NCBI RefSeq assembly: GCF_018336935.1
Contig: NZ_CP068771.1
Span: 310,001 to 374,000, forward strand
Source of the DNA: Serratia plymuthica
Lineage (GTDB): Bacteria > Pseudomonadota > Gammaproteobacteria > Enterobacterales > Enterobacteriaceae
Reading direction: 5' to 3'
DNA: 64,000 bases
Under the pieces are notes generated by a model. It did no database searches. It was not told where the DNA came from and saw only the letters and a program-made list of their open reading frames with translations. Positions 1 to 10,894 of the stretch are shown here, one piece after another. Each line of letters begins with the position of its first letter. Positions within the stretch are counted from its first letter, which is position 1. The position numbers were made by a program, and so were the translations under genes.

Positions 1-45
1 GCTATATGATAGCGACTCCTGATAACGGATAATATATTAAGAAAT

Positions 46-1050
46 ATGGAAATTTCAATTAATAAGTCTAATTATTTAAAAGGGATTGCCATCATTCTGA
101 TGCTGGTCCATCACCTGTTTGCGTATCCAGACCGAATTAGCCCTGATATTCCGGTGCATTATATCGTTAGCGGGATAAATATTGAGATGTACCTTGGCCT
201 GTTCGGCAAGATTTGCGTATCGATGTTTCTGTTCTTGTCCGGTTATGGCTTTTCACTTAAAAAAGACATTTCTTTTAAATATATCTGGGGCAAGCTGAAG
301 AATTTATATATCAGCTACTGGATAGTGTTGTTTATCTTTGTGCCGATCGGCATTCTTTTCTTTCCGGGCGAAAGATATTCCCTCTCGCCGTCGCTGTTTA
401 TTGAAAACCTGATTGGCCTCAAATCCACTTATAACAGCGAGTGGTGGTTCTTCAAACTTTATGTTCTGTACGTGCTCTCGCTGCCGCTGTTGTCGAAACT
501 GAACACGACGGCCTTGTTGAGCGTGCTGTTTGCGGCGGCGCTGTGCGGCAGGGGATTGCAGTATTTCCCTTGGGCGCCGCAGGCGCTGATCGAATATTGC
601 ACCTGGCTGCTGCCTTTTGGTTTTGGCATGGTGTTTGGCCGTACCCAACAGGCCCCGGCGGATTCGTGGCTGGCGAAGCTGATCGATACGTTGAGCCGCA
701 CCCATCCGTTGATCTTGCTGGTGGTAACCGTGGCGGTGTTTATCGTCGCCCATAACCCGGGGCTGCTGGTGGCGACGCCGCTGTTTATCATCGCGATGAT
801 GAAAACCGCCGACGGGCTGGGCAGCCGGGTGAACAAGGCGGTGGTTGAGCTGGGCAAACATTCGATGTACATGTGGCTGACCCACAGTTTCTACTGCTAT
901 TACTTCACCCAGAAACTGATTTTTGCGCCGCGCTATACGCCGCTGATCCTGCTGCTGTTGATTGTGGTGTCGTACCTGACAAGTCTGGTACTCAGTCGTA
1001 TTGAATGGGCAGTGAAGGGCAGGGGGGCGGCGAGGGTGCGATCCCAGTAG
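46..1050 (+). CDS. Acyltransferase family 3 membrane protein
   Basis: A 334-residue polytopic inner-membrane protein of the acyltransferase-3 family, which transfers acyl groups to sugars of surface polysaccharides or secreted glycans. The N-terminus has the family's 'KGIAIILMLVHHLF' segment with the conserved membrane-embedded histidines (about residues 10-23). Roughly ten hydrophobic segments follow, with a 'SEWWFFKLYVLY' stretch near residue 132. No strong ribosome binding site is seen before the ATG. The first third of the gene is AT-rich while the rest is GC-rich, unlike neighbouring core genes, which hints at transfer or recombination. The substrate cannot be told from sequence, and no polysaccharide genes are visible next to it. 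Confidence 0.85.
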   Translation: MEISINKSNYLKGIAIILMLVHHLFAYPDRISPDIPVHYIVSGINIEMYLGLFGKICVSMFLFLSGYGFSLKKDISFKYIWGKLKNLYISYWIVLFIFVPIGILFFPGERYSLSPSLFIENLIGLKSTYNSEWWFFKLYVLYVLSLPLLSKLNTTALLSVLFAAALCGRGLQYFPWAPQALIEYCTWLLPFGFGMVFGRTQQAPADSWLAKLIDTLSRTHPLILLVVTVAVFIVAHNPGLLVATPLFIIAMMKTADGLGSRVNKAVVELGKHSMYMWLTHSFYCYYFTQKLIFAPRYTPLILLLLIVVSYLTSLVLSRIEWAVKGRGAARVRSQ

Positions 1051-1097
1051 GGGCGCTGCATGCTGCGCCCGTTGTTACCACGGGCGCAGAAGCCAGA

Positions 1098-1601
1098 TTA
1101 AAGCGTTTTCAGCATGGTCACTTCGCAGTCGACGTGGCCGGTGGTGCCCATGGCGCAGTCGATGTGTTCGAATCCCAGATGCTCATACAGCCCGATGGCC
1201 TGCGTCAGGCTGGCGGTGGTTTCTAAATAACAACAGCGGAAGCCCTGTTGACGGGCAAACTCCAGCGCCTGCAACGCCAGGCGTTTCGCCAGGCCCTTGC
1301 CGCGCAAAACCGGCAGAAAATACATTTTCTGTAATTCGCAAATATCCTCTTCACCGCCTTGCAGCGGGGCAATACCGCCGCCGCCGGCAATCTGGCCGTC
1401 GACTTCTATCACCCAATAAGCGCTGCGCGGCAGGCTGTAGAGCTGATACAAGACGTCCAGATTGGGGTCGGAAACGGTATAGCCTTTATCCGCCGTCAAA
1501 CCGTGCTCGGCGGAGACTTCGCGAATGACGTTAGCAATAGCGGCATTGTCGTCGGCCGTTATTGGGCGCACCAGAAGACGCACTGGGGTTGCTGTTGTCA
1601 T
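1098..1601 (-). CDS. yjgM: GNAT N-acetyltransferase, YjgM-like
   Basis: A 167-residue GNAT-fold acetyltransferase. It carries the acetyl-CoA binding motif '[11 protein letters not shown]' around residue 105 and the family's C-terminal '[11 protein letters not shown]' strand. The sequence recalls E. coli YjgM, which also lies beside valS and has the same length when the internal ATG at 1601 is used. An in-frame upstream ATG at 1616 would add five residues but has no better ribosome binding site. The acceptor substrate is not evident from sequence. It is read in the same direction as valS but follows a strong terminator, so it probably has its own promoter. Confidence 0.85.
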   Translation of the reverse strand: MTTATPVRLLVRPITADDNAAIANVIREVSAEHGLTADKGYTVSDPNLDVLYQLYSLPRSAYWVIEVDGQIAGGGGIAPLQGGEEDICELQKMYFLPVLRGKGLAKRLALQALEFARQQGFRCCYLETTASLTQAIGLYEHLGFEHIDCAMGTTGHVDCEVTMLKTL

Positions 1602-1741
1602 GTTTACACTCGCCATAAATTACTGGGACCACGTTTTTTATCGCAGCACAAAAGGCGCCGGGTTTTATTCCCTGGCGGCGTCCATGCGGCATTAATACCT
1701 TGTAATAACATCTATACCGGGCCAGATGCAACGGCGATAAA

Positions 1742-1770
1742 AAAACAGCGGGGAGATGCCCCGCTGTTTT
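1742..1770 (-). terminator. Rho-independent terminator of valS
   Basis: A stem CAGCGGGG / CCCCGCTG (1746-1753 with 1759-1766) with a 5-nt loop. On the minus strand it is followed by a run of T residues, starting 25 bp past the valS stop codon. It fits a factor-independent terminator ending the pepA-holC-valS transcripts. Confidence 0.85.
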
Positions 1771-1794
1771 CAGCTGTTGCCGCGAACCGACGGA

Positions 1795-4671
1795 TTACAG
1801 CGCGGCGATGGTCGCCTGCTGCTCCAGCAGTTTCACTTTGCCTTCTTTGCAGGCTGCCAGACGCTCGCGCTCTTTGGCGACCACCGCTTCCGGTGCGCGC
1901 GCCACAAAGCCTTCGTTGGCCAGCTTGCCTTCGATCGAGGCGATTTCCGCATCCAGCTTGCCCATCTCTTTCGACAGACGCGCGATTTCGGCGTCTTTAT
2001 CGATAAAGCCGGCCATAGGGATCAGCAGCTCGGCGCCGTCCACCAGCTTGGTGACCGAGACCGGGCCTTTCTCGCCCGCAGGCAGCAGGGTGATGGACGC
2101 CAGGCGCGCCAGACGTTCGATAAAGTTCTGGTTCTCCAGCACGCGGCGCTGGGCGTCGGCGTTGGCGTTGCGCAGCAGCACGTCCAGCTGTTTGCTCGGC
2201 GCGATGTTCATCTCGGCGCGGATGTTACGCACCGCGGTGATCGCCTGTTTGATCCACTCCAGGTCGTTCAGCGCCTGCGTGTCTTCCAGCGCGGCGTCGT
2301 ACTCTGGGAACGGCTGCAGCATGATGGTGTCTGCGGTTTCGCCGGTCAGGGTTTTCACGCGCTGCCAGATGGTTTCGGTAATGAACGGGATCACCGGGTG
2401 CGCCAGGCGCAGCAGGGCTTCCAGCACGGTGATCAGCGTGTGGCGAGTGCCGCGCTGTTCCGCTTCGCTGCCGTTGCTCACCACCGGCTTGGTCAGCTCC
2501 AGATACCAGTCGCAGAACTGGTTCCAGGTGAATTCATACAGAATGTTGGCGGCCAGGTCGAAGCGATAGGTATCCAGCGCTTCGCGGTAAGCCTTCACCG
2601 TACGGTTGAATTCGGCCAGGATCCAGCGGTCTGCCAGCGACAGCACTTTCTCGCCGCCGTTGAAGCCGCAGTCTTGATCTTCCGCGTTCATCAGCACGAA
2701 GCGGCTGGCGTTCCACAGCTTGTTACAGAAGTTGCGGTAGCCTTCCAGGCGCTTCATGTCCCAGTTGATGTCGCGGCCGGTTGAAGCCAGCGCCGCCAGG
2801 GTGAAGCGCAGGGCGTCGGTGCCGTGCGGTTCGATCCCGTTCGGGAACTGTTTCTCGGTGCGCTTGCGGATTTTTTCCGCCAGCTGCGGCTGCATCATGT
2901 TGCCGGTGCGTTTTTCCAGCAGGTCTTCCAGCGAGATGCCGTCAACCATGTCCAGCGGATCGATCACGTTGCCTTTCGACTTGGACATTTTCTGCCCTTC
3001 GTCGTCGCGGATCAGGCCGGTCATGTAGACCGTCTTGAACGGAACCTGCGGCTTGCCGTTTTCGTCTTTCATGAAGTGCATGGTCAGCATGATCATGCGC
3101 GCAATCCAGAAGAAGATGATGTCGAAGCCGCTGACCATCACGCTGGTCGGGTGGAAGGTTTTCAGCGCGTCGGTCTGCTCTGGCCAGCCCAGGGTAGAGA
3201 AGGTCCACAGGCCGGAAGAGAACCAGGTGTCCAGCACGTCTTCGTCCTGGTTCAGCACCACGTCAGGGCCCAGGTTGTTCTCGCTGCGCACTTCTTCTTC
3301 GCTGCGGCCAACGTAGACTTTGCCGTTCGCGTCGTACCAGGCCGGAATGCGGTGGCCCCACCACAGCTGACGGGAGATGCACCAGTCCTGAATGTCGCGC
3401 ATCCAGCTGAAGTACATGTTTTCGTACTGCTTCGGCACGAACTGAATTTCGCCTTGCTCAACGGCTTCCACCGCCACTTTCGCCAGCGGCGCAGTGCGCA
3501 CGTACCATTGGTCGGTCAGCATCGGTTCGATCACCACGCCGCCGCGGTCGCCGTAAGGCACCGTCAGGTCGTGCGGTTTGATCTCTTCCAGCAGGCCGAG
3601 CTCTTCAAAGGCGGCAACCACCGCTTTACGCGCCGCGAAACGCTCCAGGCCACGGAATTGGGCCGGAATTTCGTTGCAGTAGTCGGTGCAGATTTCGCCG
3701 AGCGTGTTGAACACTTCCGCTTCCTGGCGGATATCGCCGTCGAAAGTCAGGATGTTGATCATCGGCAGGCCGTGACGTTTACCGACTTCGTAGTCGTTAA
3801 AGTCGTGCGCCGGGGTGATTTTCACGCAGCCGGTGCCTTTTTCCATATCGGCGTGTTCGTCGCCGACGATGCGGATGCGGCGGCCAACCAGCGGCAGAAT
3901 GATTTCTTTGCCGATAAGGTCTTTGTAGCGCGGATCTTCCGGGTTCACCGCCACGCCGGTATCACCGAGCACGGTTTCCGGACGGGTGGTGGCGACCACC
4001 AGATACTCTTTGCCTTCGGCGGTTTTGGCGCCGTCGGCCAGCGGGTAGCGCAGGTGCCACATCGAGCCTTTGGACTCGCGGTTTTCCACTTCCAGATCGG
4101 AGATGGCGGTGCGCAGTTTCGGATCCCAGTTCACCAGGCGCTTGCCGCGGTAGATCAGATCTTCTTTGTGCAGGCGGACAAACACTTCGCGTACCGCGTT
4201 GGACAGGCCTTCGTCCATGGTGAAGCGCTCGCGCTCCCAGTCGACGGAGTTGCCCAGACGGCGCATCTGGCGGGTGATGGTGCCGCCGGATTCCGCTTTC
4301 CACTGCCAGATTTTGTCGATGAACGCGTCGCGGCCATAGTCATGGCGGGTTTTGTTTTCTTCTGCGGCGATCTTGCGCTCAACCACCATCTGGGTAGCGA
4401 TACCGGCATGGTCGGTACCGGCCTGCCACAGGGTGTTTTTCCCCTGCATGCGCTGGTAGCGGATCATGGTGTCCATAATGGTCTGCTGGAAGGCGTGGCC
4501 CATGTGCAGGCTGCCGGTGACGTTCGGCGGCGGGATCATGATGCAGAAGCTTTCCTGGCTGGTATCGCCGTTTGGCTTGAAGTAACCCTGGTTTTCCCAG
4601 TGATCGTACAGCTTCTGTTCGATCTCTTTCGGGTCGTATGCGGTATCGAGATGACTGTTTGTCTTTTCCAT
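1795..4671 (-). CDS. valS: Valyl-tRNA synthetase
   Basis: Class I aminoacyl-tRNA synthetase charging tRNA-Val in the cytoplasm; 958 residues against 951 in E. coli. The HIGH-type motif appears as 'GSLHMGHAF' near residue 55 and the KMSKS loop as '[10 protein letters not shown]' near residue 555. The CP1 editing domain lies between them, and a C-terminal coiled-coil arm ('[21 protein letters not shown]') ends the protein. It starts 13 bp after the holC stop codon, consistent with the conserved pepA-holC-valS order. Long open frames on the opposite strand are composition artefacts. Confidence 0.98.
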   Translation of the reverse strand: MEKTNSHLDTAYDPKEIEQKLYDHWENQGYFKPNGDTSQESFCIMIPPPNVTGSLHMGHAFQQTIMDTMIRYQRMQGKNTLWQAGTDHAGIATQMVVERKIAAEENKTRHDYGRDAFIDKIWQWKAESGGTITRQMRRLGNSVDWERERFTMDEGLSNAVREVFVRLHKEDLIYRGKRLVNWDPKLRTAISDLEVENRESKGSMWHLRYPLADGAKTAEGKEYLVVATTRPETVLGDTGVAVNPEDPRYKDLIGKEIILPLVGRRIRIVGDEHADMEKGTGCVKITPAHDFNDYEVGKRHGLPMINILTFDGDIRQEAEVFNTLGEICTDYCNEIPAQFRGLERFAARKAVVAAFEELGLLEEIKPHDLTVPYGDRGGVVIEPMLTDQWYVRTAPLAKVAVEAVEQGEIQFVPKQYENMYFSWMRDIQDWCISRQLWWGHRIPAWYDANGKVYVGRSEEEVRSENNLGPDVVLNQDEDVLDTWFSSGLWTFSTLGWPEQTDALKTFHPTSVMVSGFDIIFFWIARMIMLTMHFMKDENGKPQVPFKTVYMTGLIRDDEGQKMSKSKGNVIDPLDMVDGISLEDLLEKRTGNMMQPQLAEKIRKRTEKQFPNGIEPHGTDALRFTLAALASTGRDINWDMKRLEGYRNFCNKLWNASRFVLMNAEDQDCGFNGGEKVLSLADRWILAEFNRTVKAYREALDTYRFDLAANILYEFTWNQFCDWYLELTKPVVSNGSEAEQRGTRHTLITVLEALLRLAHPVIPFITETIWQRVKTLTGETADTIMLQPFPEYDAALEDTQALNDLEWIKQAITAVRNIRAEMNIAPSKQLDVLLRNANADAQRRVLENQNFIERLARLASITLLPAGEKGPVSVTKLVDGAELLIPMAGFIDKDAEIARLSKEMGKLDAEIASIEGKLANEGFVARAPEAVVAKERERLAACKEGKVKLLEQQATIAAL

Positions 4672-4684
4672 TTTATATCGTTGT

Positions 4685-5137
4685 TCAGTGAGTTGGCGGC
4701 GTTGCCGTGGTCAAATGGAAGCCGACGCTGCGATAGGCTTTATATCGGTCGCGCGCCAACTGTTTCAGGGTGTCTTCGTAAGGGACGAAGTCTACCACTT
4801 CATGGAAAGCAGTAGCAAAATCTGCAAACTGCGGCAGCAGGGCGATCAGCAGATCCCGTGGGGAGTTGCCGCGCTTGCCGGGCCAGCACAGCTCTACCGG
4901 CGCGCCGTAGTGCGGGCCTTCGCCGGCCAGGTTGTGCGGCACGAACTGGTGCGGATCGCGCTGCCACAGCGCTTCGTCCAGCCGCTGGGCCTGTTCCTGG
5001 CTCTCGCAGGCGATCAACACCCGCTTGCCGGAACGCCAACGTTCGGCGGCAACGGCGCAGGCCACGGCCTCATGCGCGCTGAGCGCACCAGCCGGTTCCG
5101 CATGTTCGAGTAAATAAAACGTCGCCTGCTTGCTCAT
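4685..5137 (-). CDS. holC: DNA polymerase III chi subunit
   Basis: A 150-residue HolC, the clamp-loader accessory subunit that contacts single-strand binding protein. The start chosen is the ATG at 5137, giving '[12 protein letters not shown]', the usual HolC N-terminus and a length close to the 147 residues of E. coli; the open frame extends 38 codons upstream but those codons run into the repeat element before pepA. The '[28 protein letters not shown]' region (residues ~31-58) is typical of the family. The gene precedes valS by 13 bp. Confidence 0.95.
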   Translation of the reverse strand: MSKQATFYLLEHAEPAGALSAHEAVACAVAAERWRSGKRVLIACESQEQAQRLDEALWQRDPHQFVPHNLAGEGPHYGAPVELCWPGKRGNSPRDLLIALLPQFADFATAFHEVVDFVPYEDTLKQLARDRYKAYRSVGFHLTTATPPTH

Positions 5138-5206
5138 GAGTTCATTGCCGTTAGAAAAAATTAGGGGCGCAACTTGTGCGCCCTTCGCTTTGTTACCGTG
5201 ATTATA

Positions 5207-5330
5207 TACCCAATAGGTTTCAAGTTGCAGCCAGGCGGCAAGTTCGTTCATCCCCAGGAGCTGACATACAGTCAGTGACTGGGGGGAACAAACGCAGCCA
5301 ACAACGCTGCGGCTTGAAAGATGAAGGGTA
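5207..5330. repeat. Dispersed palindromic repeat, copy 1 (124 bp)
   Basis: Intergenic imperfect inverted repeat with termini TACCC / GGGTA, internal arms 'TTTCAAGTTGCAGC' and 'GCTGCGGCTTGAAA', and an inner hairpin with arms CCCCAG / CTGGGG. It lies between pepA and holC. Related copies are at 35332, 47247 and 61009. This copy differs in its apex, which reads TGACATACAGTCA instead of the CTTACTTGAGTAAG core. As part of a pepA-holC transcript it would fold into a long hairpin. Confidence 0.8.
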
Positions 5331-5332
5331 TT

Positions 5333-7124
<1,792 letters not shown>

Positions 7125-8219
7125 GTGATCATCATAAGATATCTGGTACGGGAAACGCTAAAGAGCCAAATCGCGATCCTTTTCATCCTGCTTCTGATCT
7201 TCTTTTGTCAGAACCTGGTCAAGGTGTTAGGCGACGCGGTGGACGGCGATGTCCCGACAAATTTAGTCCTTTCCCTGCTTGCATTGGGTGTGCCGAAGAT
7301 GGCGCAGCTAATCCTGCCATTAAGCCTGTTTCTCGGCTTGTTGATGACGCTTGGGCGGTTGTATACCGACAGCGAAATCACCGTTATGCACGCCTGCGGG
7401 CTGGGTAAACGCACCCTGATCATCGCCGCGATGGTGCTGGCGTTGATAACCTCCGCCGTGGCGGCGGTGAACGTGTTCTGGGCCGGCCCGGTGGCCTCCC
7501 GTTATCAGGACGTGGTGATCAGCGAGGCGAAAGCCAACCCGAGCATCGCCGGCCTGGCGGAAGGGCAGTTCAAACCTTCGCAAGACGGCAACGCCGTGCT
7601 GTTTATCGGCAACGTCAAGGGCAGCACCTTCAACGACGTGTTCCTGGCGCAACTGCGGCCGAACGGCAACCAGCGCCCTTCCGTGGTGGTGGCCGAGCAC
7701 GGCAAGATCAACCAACTGAAAGACGGTTCGCAGGTGGTGACGCTGGACAAGGGCACCCGCTTTGAGGGCACCGCATTGCTGCGCGACTTCCGCATTACCG
7801 ATTTCAACGACTATAAAGCCGTGGTAGGCCACCGCGCGGTCGCCATTGACGGCAACCAGGCCGAACAGATGTCGATGCAGGCGCTGTGGCAGTCGGACGA
7901 CCCGGACGCGCGCGCCGAGTTCCACTGGCGCGTGACGCTGGTGCTTTCGGTGGCCATTATGGCGCTGCTGGTGGTGCCGCTCAGCGTGGTGAACCCGCGT
8001 CAGGGCCGCGTACTGAGCATGCTGCCGGCCATCCTGCTGTATTTGATTTTCTTCCTGCTGCAGACCTCGCTGCGCTCTAACGGCGGCAAAGGCAAGCTGG
8101 ACCCGATGATCTGGCTGTGGGTGGTCAACGCGGCGTACTTCGCGATCGCGCTGGCGCTGAACCTGTGGGATACCGTGCCGATGCGCAAGCTGCGCGCACG
8201 CCTGAGAGGAGCGGCCTGA
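7125..8219 (+). CDS. lptF: LPS export permease LptF
   Basis: Inner-membrane subunit of the LptB2FGC ABC transporter that extracts lipopolysaccharide from the inner membrane. 364 residues with the LptF/G layout: three N-terminal membrane segments, a periplasmic beta-jellyroll (residues ~130-265), and three C-terminal segments. The start chosen is GTG 7125 ('IIIRYLVRETLKSQ' follows), matching E. coli; an in-frame TTG at 7038 would add 29 residues without family support. The stop overlaps the lptG start by one base (TGATG), indicating translational coupling. Confidence 0.97.
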   Translation: MIIIRYLVRETLKSQIAILFILLLIFFCQNLVKVLGDAVDGDVPTNLVLSLLALGVPKMAQLILPLSLFLGLLMTLGRLYTDSEITVMHACGLGKRTLIIAAMVLALITSAVAAVNVFWAGPVASRYQDVVISEAKANPSIAGLAEGQFKPSQDGNAVLFIGNVKGSTFNDVFLAQLRPNGNQRPSVVVAEHGKINQLKDGSQVVTLDKGTRFEGTALLRDFRITDFNDYKAVVGHRAVAIDGNQAEQMSMQALWQSDDPDARAEFHWRVTLVLSVAIMALLVVPLSVVNPRQGRVLSMLPAILLYLIFFLLQTSLRSNGGKGKLDPMIWLWVVNAAYFAIALALNLWDTVPMRKLRARLRGAA

Positions 8220-9289
8220 TGTTTGGCGTTTTAGACCGTTATATCGGTAAGACGATTTTCAACACCATCATCATGACGCTGTTCATGCTGGTGTCGCTTT
8301 CCGGCATCATCAAGTTCGTCGACCAGCTGCGCAAAGTGGGCCAGGGCGACTACTCGGCGCTGAGCGCGGGGATGTTTACCCTGCTGAGCGTGCCGAAGGA
8401 CATCGAGACTTTCTTCCCGATGGCGGCCCTGCTGGGCGCACTGCTCGGCCTGGGGCAACTGGCGACGCGCAGCGAACTGGTGGTGATGCAGGCTTCCGGT
8501 TTTACCCGCATGCAGATCGCCGGCTCGGTGATGAAAACCGCTATCCCGCTGGTGCTGTTGACCATGGCGATTGGCGAGTGGGTGGCGCCGCAGGGCGACC
8601 AGATGGCGCGCAACTACCGTGCGCAGCAGATGTACGGCGGCTCGCTGCTTTCCACCAAAAACGGCCTGTGGGCGAAGGACGGCAACGACTTCATCTACAT
8701 CGAGCGCGTGGCGGGCGAGAAAGAACTTTCCGGCGTGAATATCTACCACTTCAACGACCAGCGCAGGCTGGAGACGGTGCGCTATGCCGCCACCGCCAGC
8801 TTTGAAGATGGCGTGTGGAAGCTTTCGCAGGTGGATACTTCCGACCTGACCAACGAAAAGCAGGTCACCGGCACCCAAACCTTGACCGGCGAATGGAAAA
8901 CCAACCTCACCCCAGACAAACTGGGCGTGGTAGCGCTGGACCCGACCTCACTCTCCATCAGCGGCCTGCACAACTACGTGAAGTACTTGAAGCAGAGCGG
9001 CCAGGAAGCCAACCGCTACCAGCTGAACATGTGGAGCAAGGTGTTCTCGCCGCTTTCTGTGGCGGTGATGATGCTGATGGCGCTGTCGTTCATCTTCGGG
9101 CCGCTGCGCAGCGTGCCGATGGGCGTGCGTGTGGTGACCGGCATCAGCTTCGGCTTCCTGTTCTATGTGCTGGACCAGATCTTCGGCCCGCTGAGCCTGG
9201 TGTACAACATGCCACCGGTGCTGGGCGCGCTGCTGCCGAGCATGCTGTTCCTGTTGATCAGCGTGTATATGCTGCTGAAACGCAGGTAG
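8219..9289 (+). CDS. lptG: LPS export permease LptG
   Basis: Partner of LptF in the LPS export transporter; 356 residues with the same six-helix plus periplasmic jellyroll arrangement. Begins 'MFGVLDRYIGKTIF', the usual LptG N-terminus, at the ATG overlapping the lptF stop. The C-terminus ends in a short cytoplasmic 'KRR' tail. It is the last gene of the operon and is followed by a hairpin-plus-T-run terminator. Confidence 0.97.
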   Translation: MFGVLDRYIGKTIFNTIIMTLFMLVSLSGIIKFVDQLRKVGQGDYSALSAGMFTLLSVPKDIETFFPMAALLGALLGLGQLATRSELVVMQASGFTRMQIAGSVMKTAIPLVLLTMAIGEWVAPQGDQMARNYRAQQMYGGSLLSTKNGLWAKDGNDFIYIERVAGEKELSGVNIYHFNDQRRLETVRYAATASFEDGVWKLSQVDTSDLTNEKQVTGTQTLTGEWKTNLTPDKLGVVALDPTSLSISGLHNYVKYLKQSGQEANRYQLNMWSKVFSPLSVAVMMLMALSFIFGPLRSVPMGVRVVTGISFGFLFYVLDQIFGPLSLVYNMPPVLGALLPSMLFLLISVYMLLKRR

Positions 9290-9309
9290 CGGCGCGACAG
9301 ATGATTTAA

Positions 9310-9340
9310 GAAGGCGTAGCCATTGGGTTGCGCCTTTTTT
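9310..9340 (+). terminator. Terminator of lptFG
   Basis: Stem AAGGCG / CGCCTT separated by about 14 nt and followed by TTTT, starting about 20 bp past the lptG stop codon. Confidence 0.75.
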
Positions 9341-9492
9341 GTTTCTGGGGGCTGGTGACGTTCTGAGGCGCAACGTCTGCACCCTGATAGGCGACTCGTC
9401 AACGGATAGCCGAGTCGGAGGTTCCGGCTGCGTACCTCTTTCTGGTATATTCTGCTGAGCGGTATTTTTTAGCTATCGGGAGCCGGCAGTTA

Positions 9493-10209
9493 ATGGAATA
9501 TGAAGACAATATCAGCAGCATTATCAGCAAGCGTCTGGAAGCGGCATTGAATGATTTCGGCGAGCTCATCTGGGCCTATGTTGTCTTATCCAAAAAAGAT
9601 ATGTCGTGCATCTTTGGCGTAACAAACTACCCGGGGGAATGGGTAAAGCAATACAAAGAAAAAGGATTGCAGTATACCGATCCGGTGGTGATTACCGCGC
9701 TGAATCGTCTGACGCCTTTCGCCTGGGATGAAAATTTGATGGCAGGCGCAGGGTTTCGCTTCCCTGAACTTTTCGATCAGGCACGCGAGTTTGGCGTGGC
9801 TAACGGCTATACCTTCGTTTTGCACGATTTTAATAATAATCTTGTCACTCTCTCCTTTACGCTCAACTGCGAGCGCAAGGCGGAAATAATGCAGGCGCTT
9901 ATCGCGAATAAAGGCGACATTGCGATATTGCTGGCGTCAGTGCATGAGACGTATCTTACGCTCGCTTCACTGTCAGAAAAAAACGCCGCCGACTCGGAAA
10001 AAAATACCCGCTTTACCGACAGAGAAAACGAGATCCTCTATTGGGCCAGCGTGGGTAAAACCTACCAGGAAACGGGAATGATACTGGGGATAAAGACCGG
10101 CACCATCAAGTTTCATATGTCCAACATTGTCAAAAAGCTGGGGGTGGCGAATGCCCGGCATGCAATACGTCTGGGGATGGAACTTCAGCTGATTAAGCCG
10201 GTTTGTTGA
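9493..10209 (+). CDS. LuxR-type quorum-sensing regulator
   Basis: A 238-residue acyl-homoserine-lactone-responsive regulator. The N-terminal autoinducer domain keeps the family's invariant residues W50, Y54, D63, P64 and W78. The C-terminal helix-turn-helix (about residues 173-225) contains 'LTDRENEIL'-type and 'KTGTIKFHMSNIVKKLGV' signatures (first residue here is F172). It is convergent with a luxI homologue, the arrangement seen in SmaR/SmaI, EsaR/EsaI and ExpR/ExpI pairs, many of which act as ligand-relieved repressors. Which paralogue it is cannot be told by eye. No clear lux box was found upstream. Confidence 0.93.
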   Translation: MEYEDNISSIISKRLEAALNDFGELIWAYVVLSKKDMSCIFGVTNYPGEWVKQYKEKGLQYTDPVVITALNRLTPFAWDENLMAGAGFRFPELFDQAREFGVANGYTFVLHDFNNNLVTLSFTLNCERKAEIMQALIANKGDIAILLASVHETYLTLASLSEKNAADSEKNTRFTDRENEILYWASVGKTYQETGMILGIKTGTIKFHMSNIVKKLGVANARHAIRLGMELQLIKPVC

Positions 10210-10854
10210 TTAGATTGCCTGCTCTGACGTCAGCGGCCAGGCGTTCAGAATGCTTTCGTCCGGCATACTGAGCTTACTGAATATTCTGGCTTTCAACGCC
10301 TCCAGACTTTTGTCGTCCACATGACCCAGCAACAGATGAACGGGCTCGTTCTTTTCAGAAACTCCGGTCTCCAGCAATGAGACATTCCAGCCTGAACTCT
10401 TGATGATATGCAGCATCGGATGGCTGGCGACGGCAAGAATGCCGTCATAGCGGTGCTGCCGGGCATAGTTAATCAGCGAGAGGAACAAAGCCAGGGTAAC
10501 GGGGAATCGACGACCCAACAGCGAATGGGTTCTTTCTTTATCCACGAAAAAGCGCGTGGACTCGATGAAGTTCCCTTCTGGAATGTAGGCGTTGTTAAAA
10601 AATGAGGAAAATGCGCTGTTCAACATATTGTCGTGCTTCATATCAATCATCCTCGTGCCGCAAATGATTACGCCATTCTTAACGCCAAAAATGTAATTGG
10701 TCTTTTCATTATCAAACTGATCCAGCTCCTTGCCGTCTGAACAGTTTACGGCCCACTGTAACCGGTCCTTAAATGTGTTCTTTCTTAGCATATAAAGGTC
10801 TTCCGAATTTTCGTTACTCATTGAGGAATAGTTAACGCTATAGATATTAAACAT
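10210..10854 (-). CDS. Acyl-homoserine-lactone synthase, LuxI family
   Basis: A 214-residue LuxI enzyme making N-acyl-homoserine lactone from S-adenosylmethionine and acyl-ACP. Conserved residues are visible: R24, F28 and W34 ('LRKNTFKDRLQW'), D45 and D48 ('ELDQFDNE'), R68, and E98/R101 ('FIESTRFF'). Its stop codon directly abuts that of the convergent luxR, with no intergenic base. The ATG at 10854 has an AGGGT ribosome binding site 7 nt upstream that lies in the 3' arm of an 8-bp inverted repeat. Base composition is more AT-rich than the flanking core genes. Confidence 0.94.
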   Translation of the reverse strand: MFNIYSVNYSSMSNENSEDLYMLRKNTFKDRLQWAVNCSDGKELDQFDNEKTNYIFGVKNGVIICGTRMIDMKHDNMLNSAFSSFFNNAYIPEGNFIESTRFFVDKERTHSLLGRRFPVTLALFLSLINYARQHRYDGILAVASHPMLHIIKSSGWNVSLLETGVSEKNEPVHLLLGHVDDKSLEALKARIFSKLSMPDESILNAWPLTSEQAI

Positions 10855-10855
10855 A

Positions 10856-10894
10856 ATGTTACCCTTGTATTAAAATAAATTTATCCGGTAACAT
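10856..10894 (-). promoter_or_regulatory. Hairpin overlapping the luxI ribosome binding site
   Basis: Minus-strand leader immediately before luxI: ATGTTACC (10894-10887) and GGTAACAT (10863-10856), a perfect 8-bp inverted repeat with a 23-nt spacer. The AGGGT ribosome binding sequence overlaps the 3' arm, so a folded leader would partly hide it. This structure is seen in the sequence; a control role is inference. It could also be a DNA operator. Confidence 0.45.

Noticed and set aside
2824..4815. A 663-codon open frame antisense to valS
   Set aside because: It lies opposite the strongly conserved valS in a GC-rich region, has a low-complexity His/Arg/Val-rich translation, and matches no domain I know. 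It is a composition shadow.
9400..9492. A lux box upstream of luxR or luxI
   Set aside because: No 18-20-bp dyad with the CTG-N10-CAG pattern was found in either leader.
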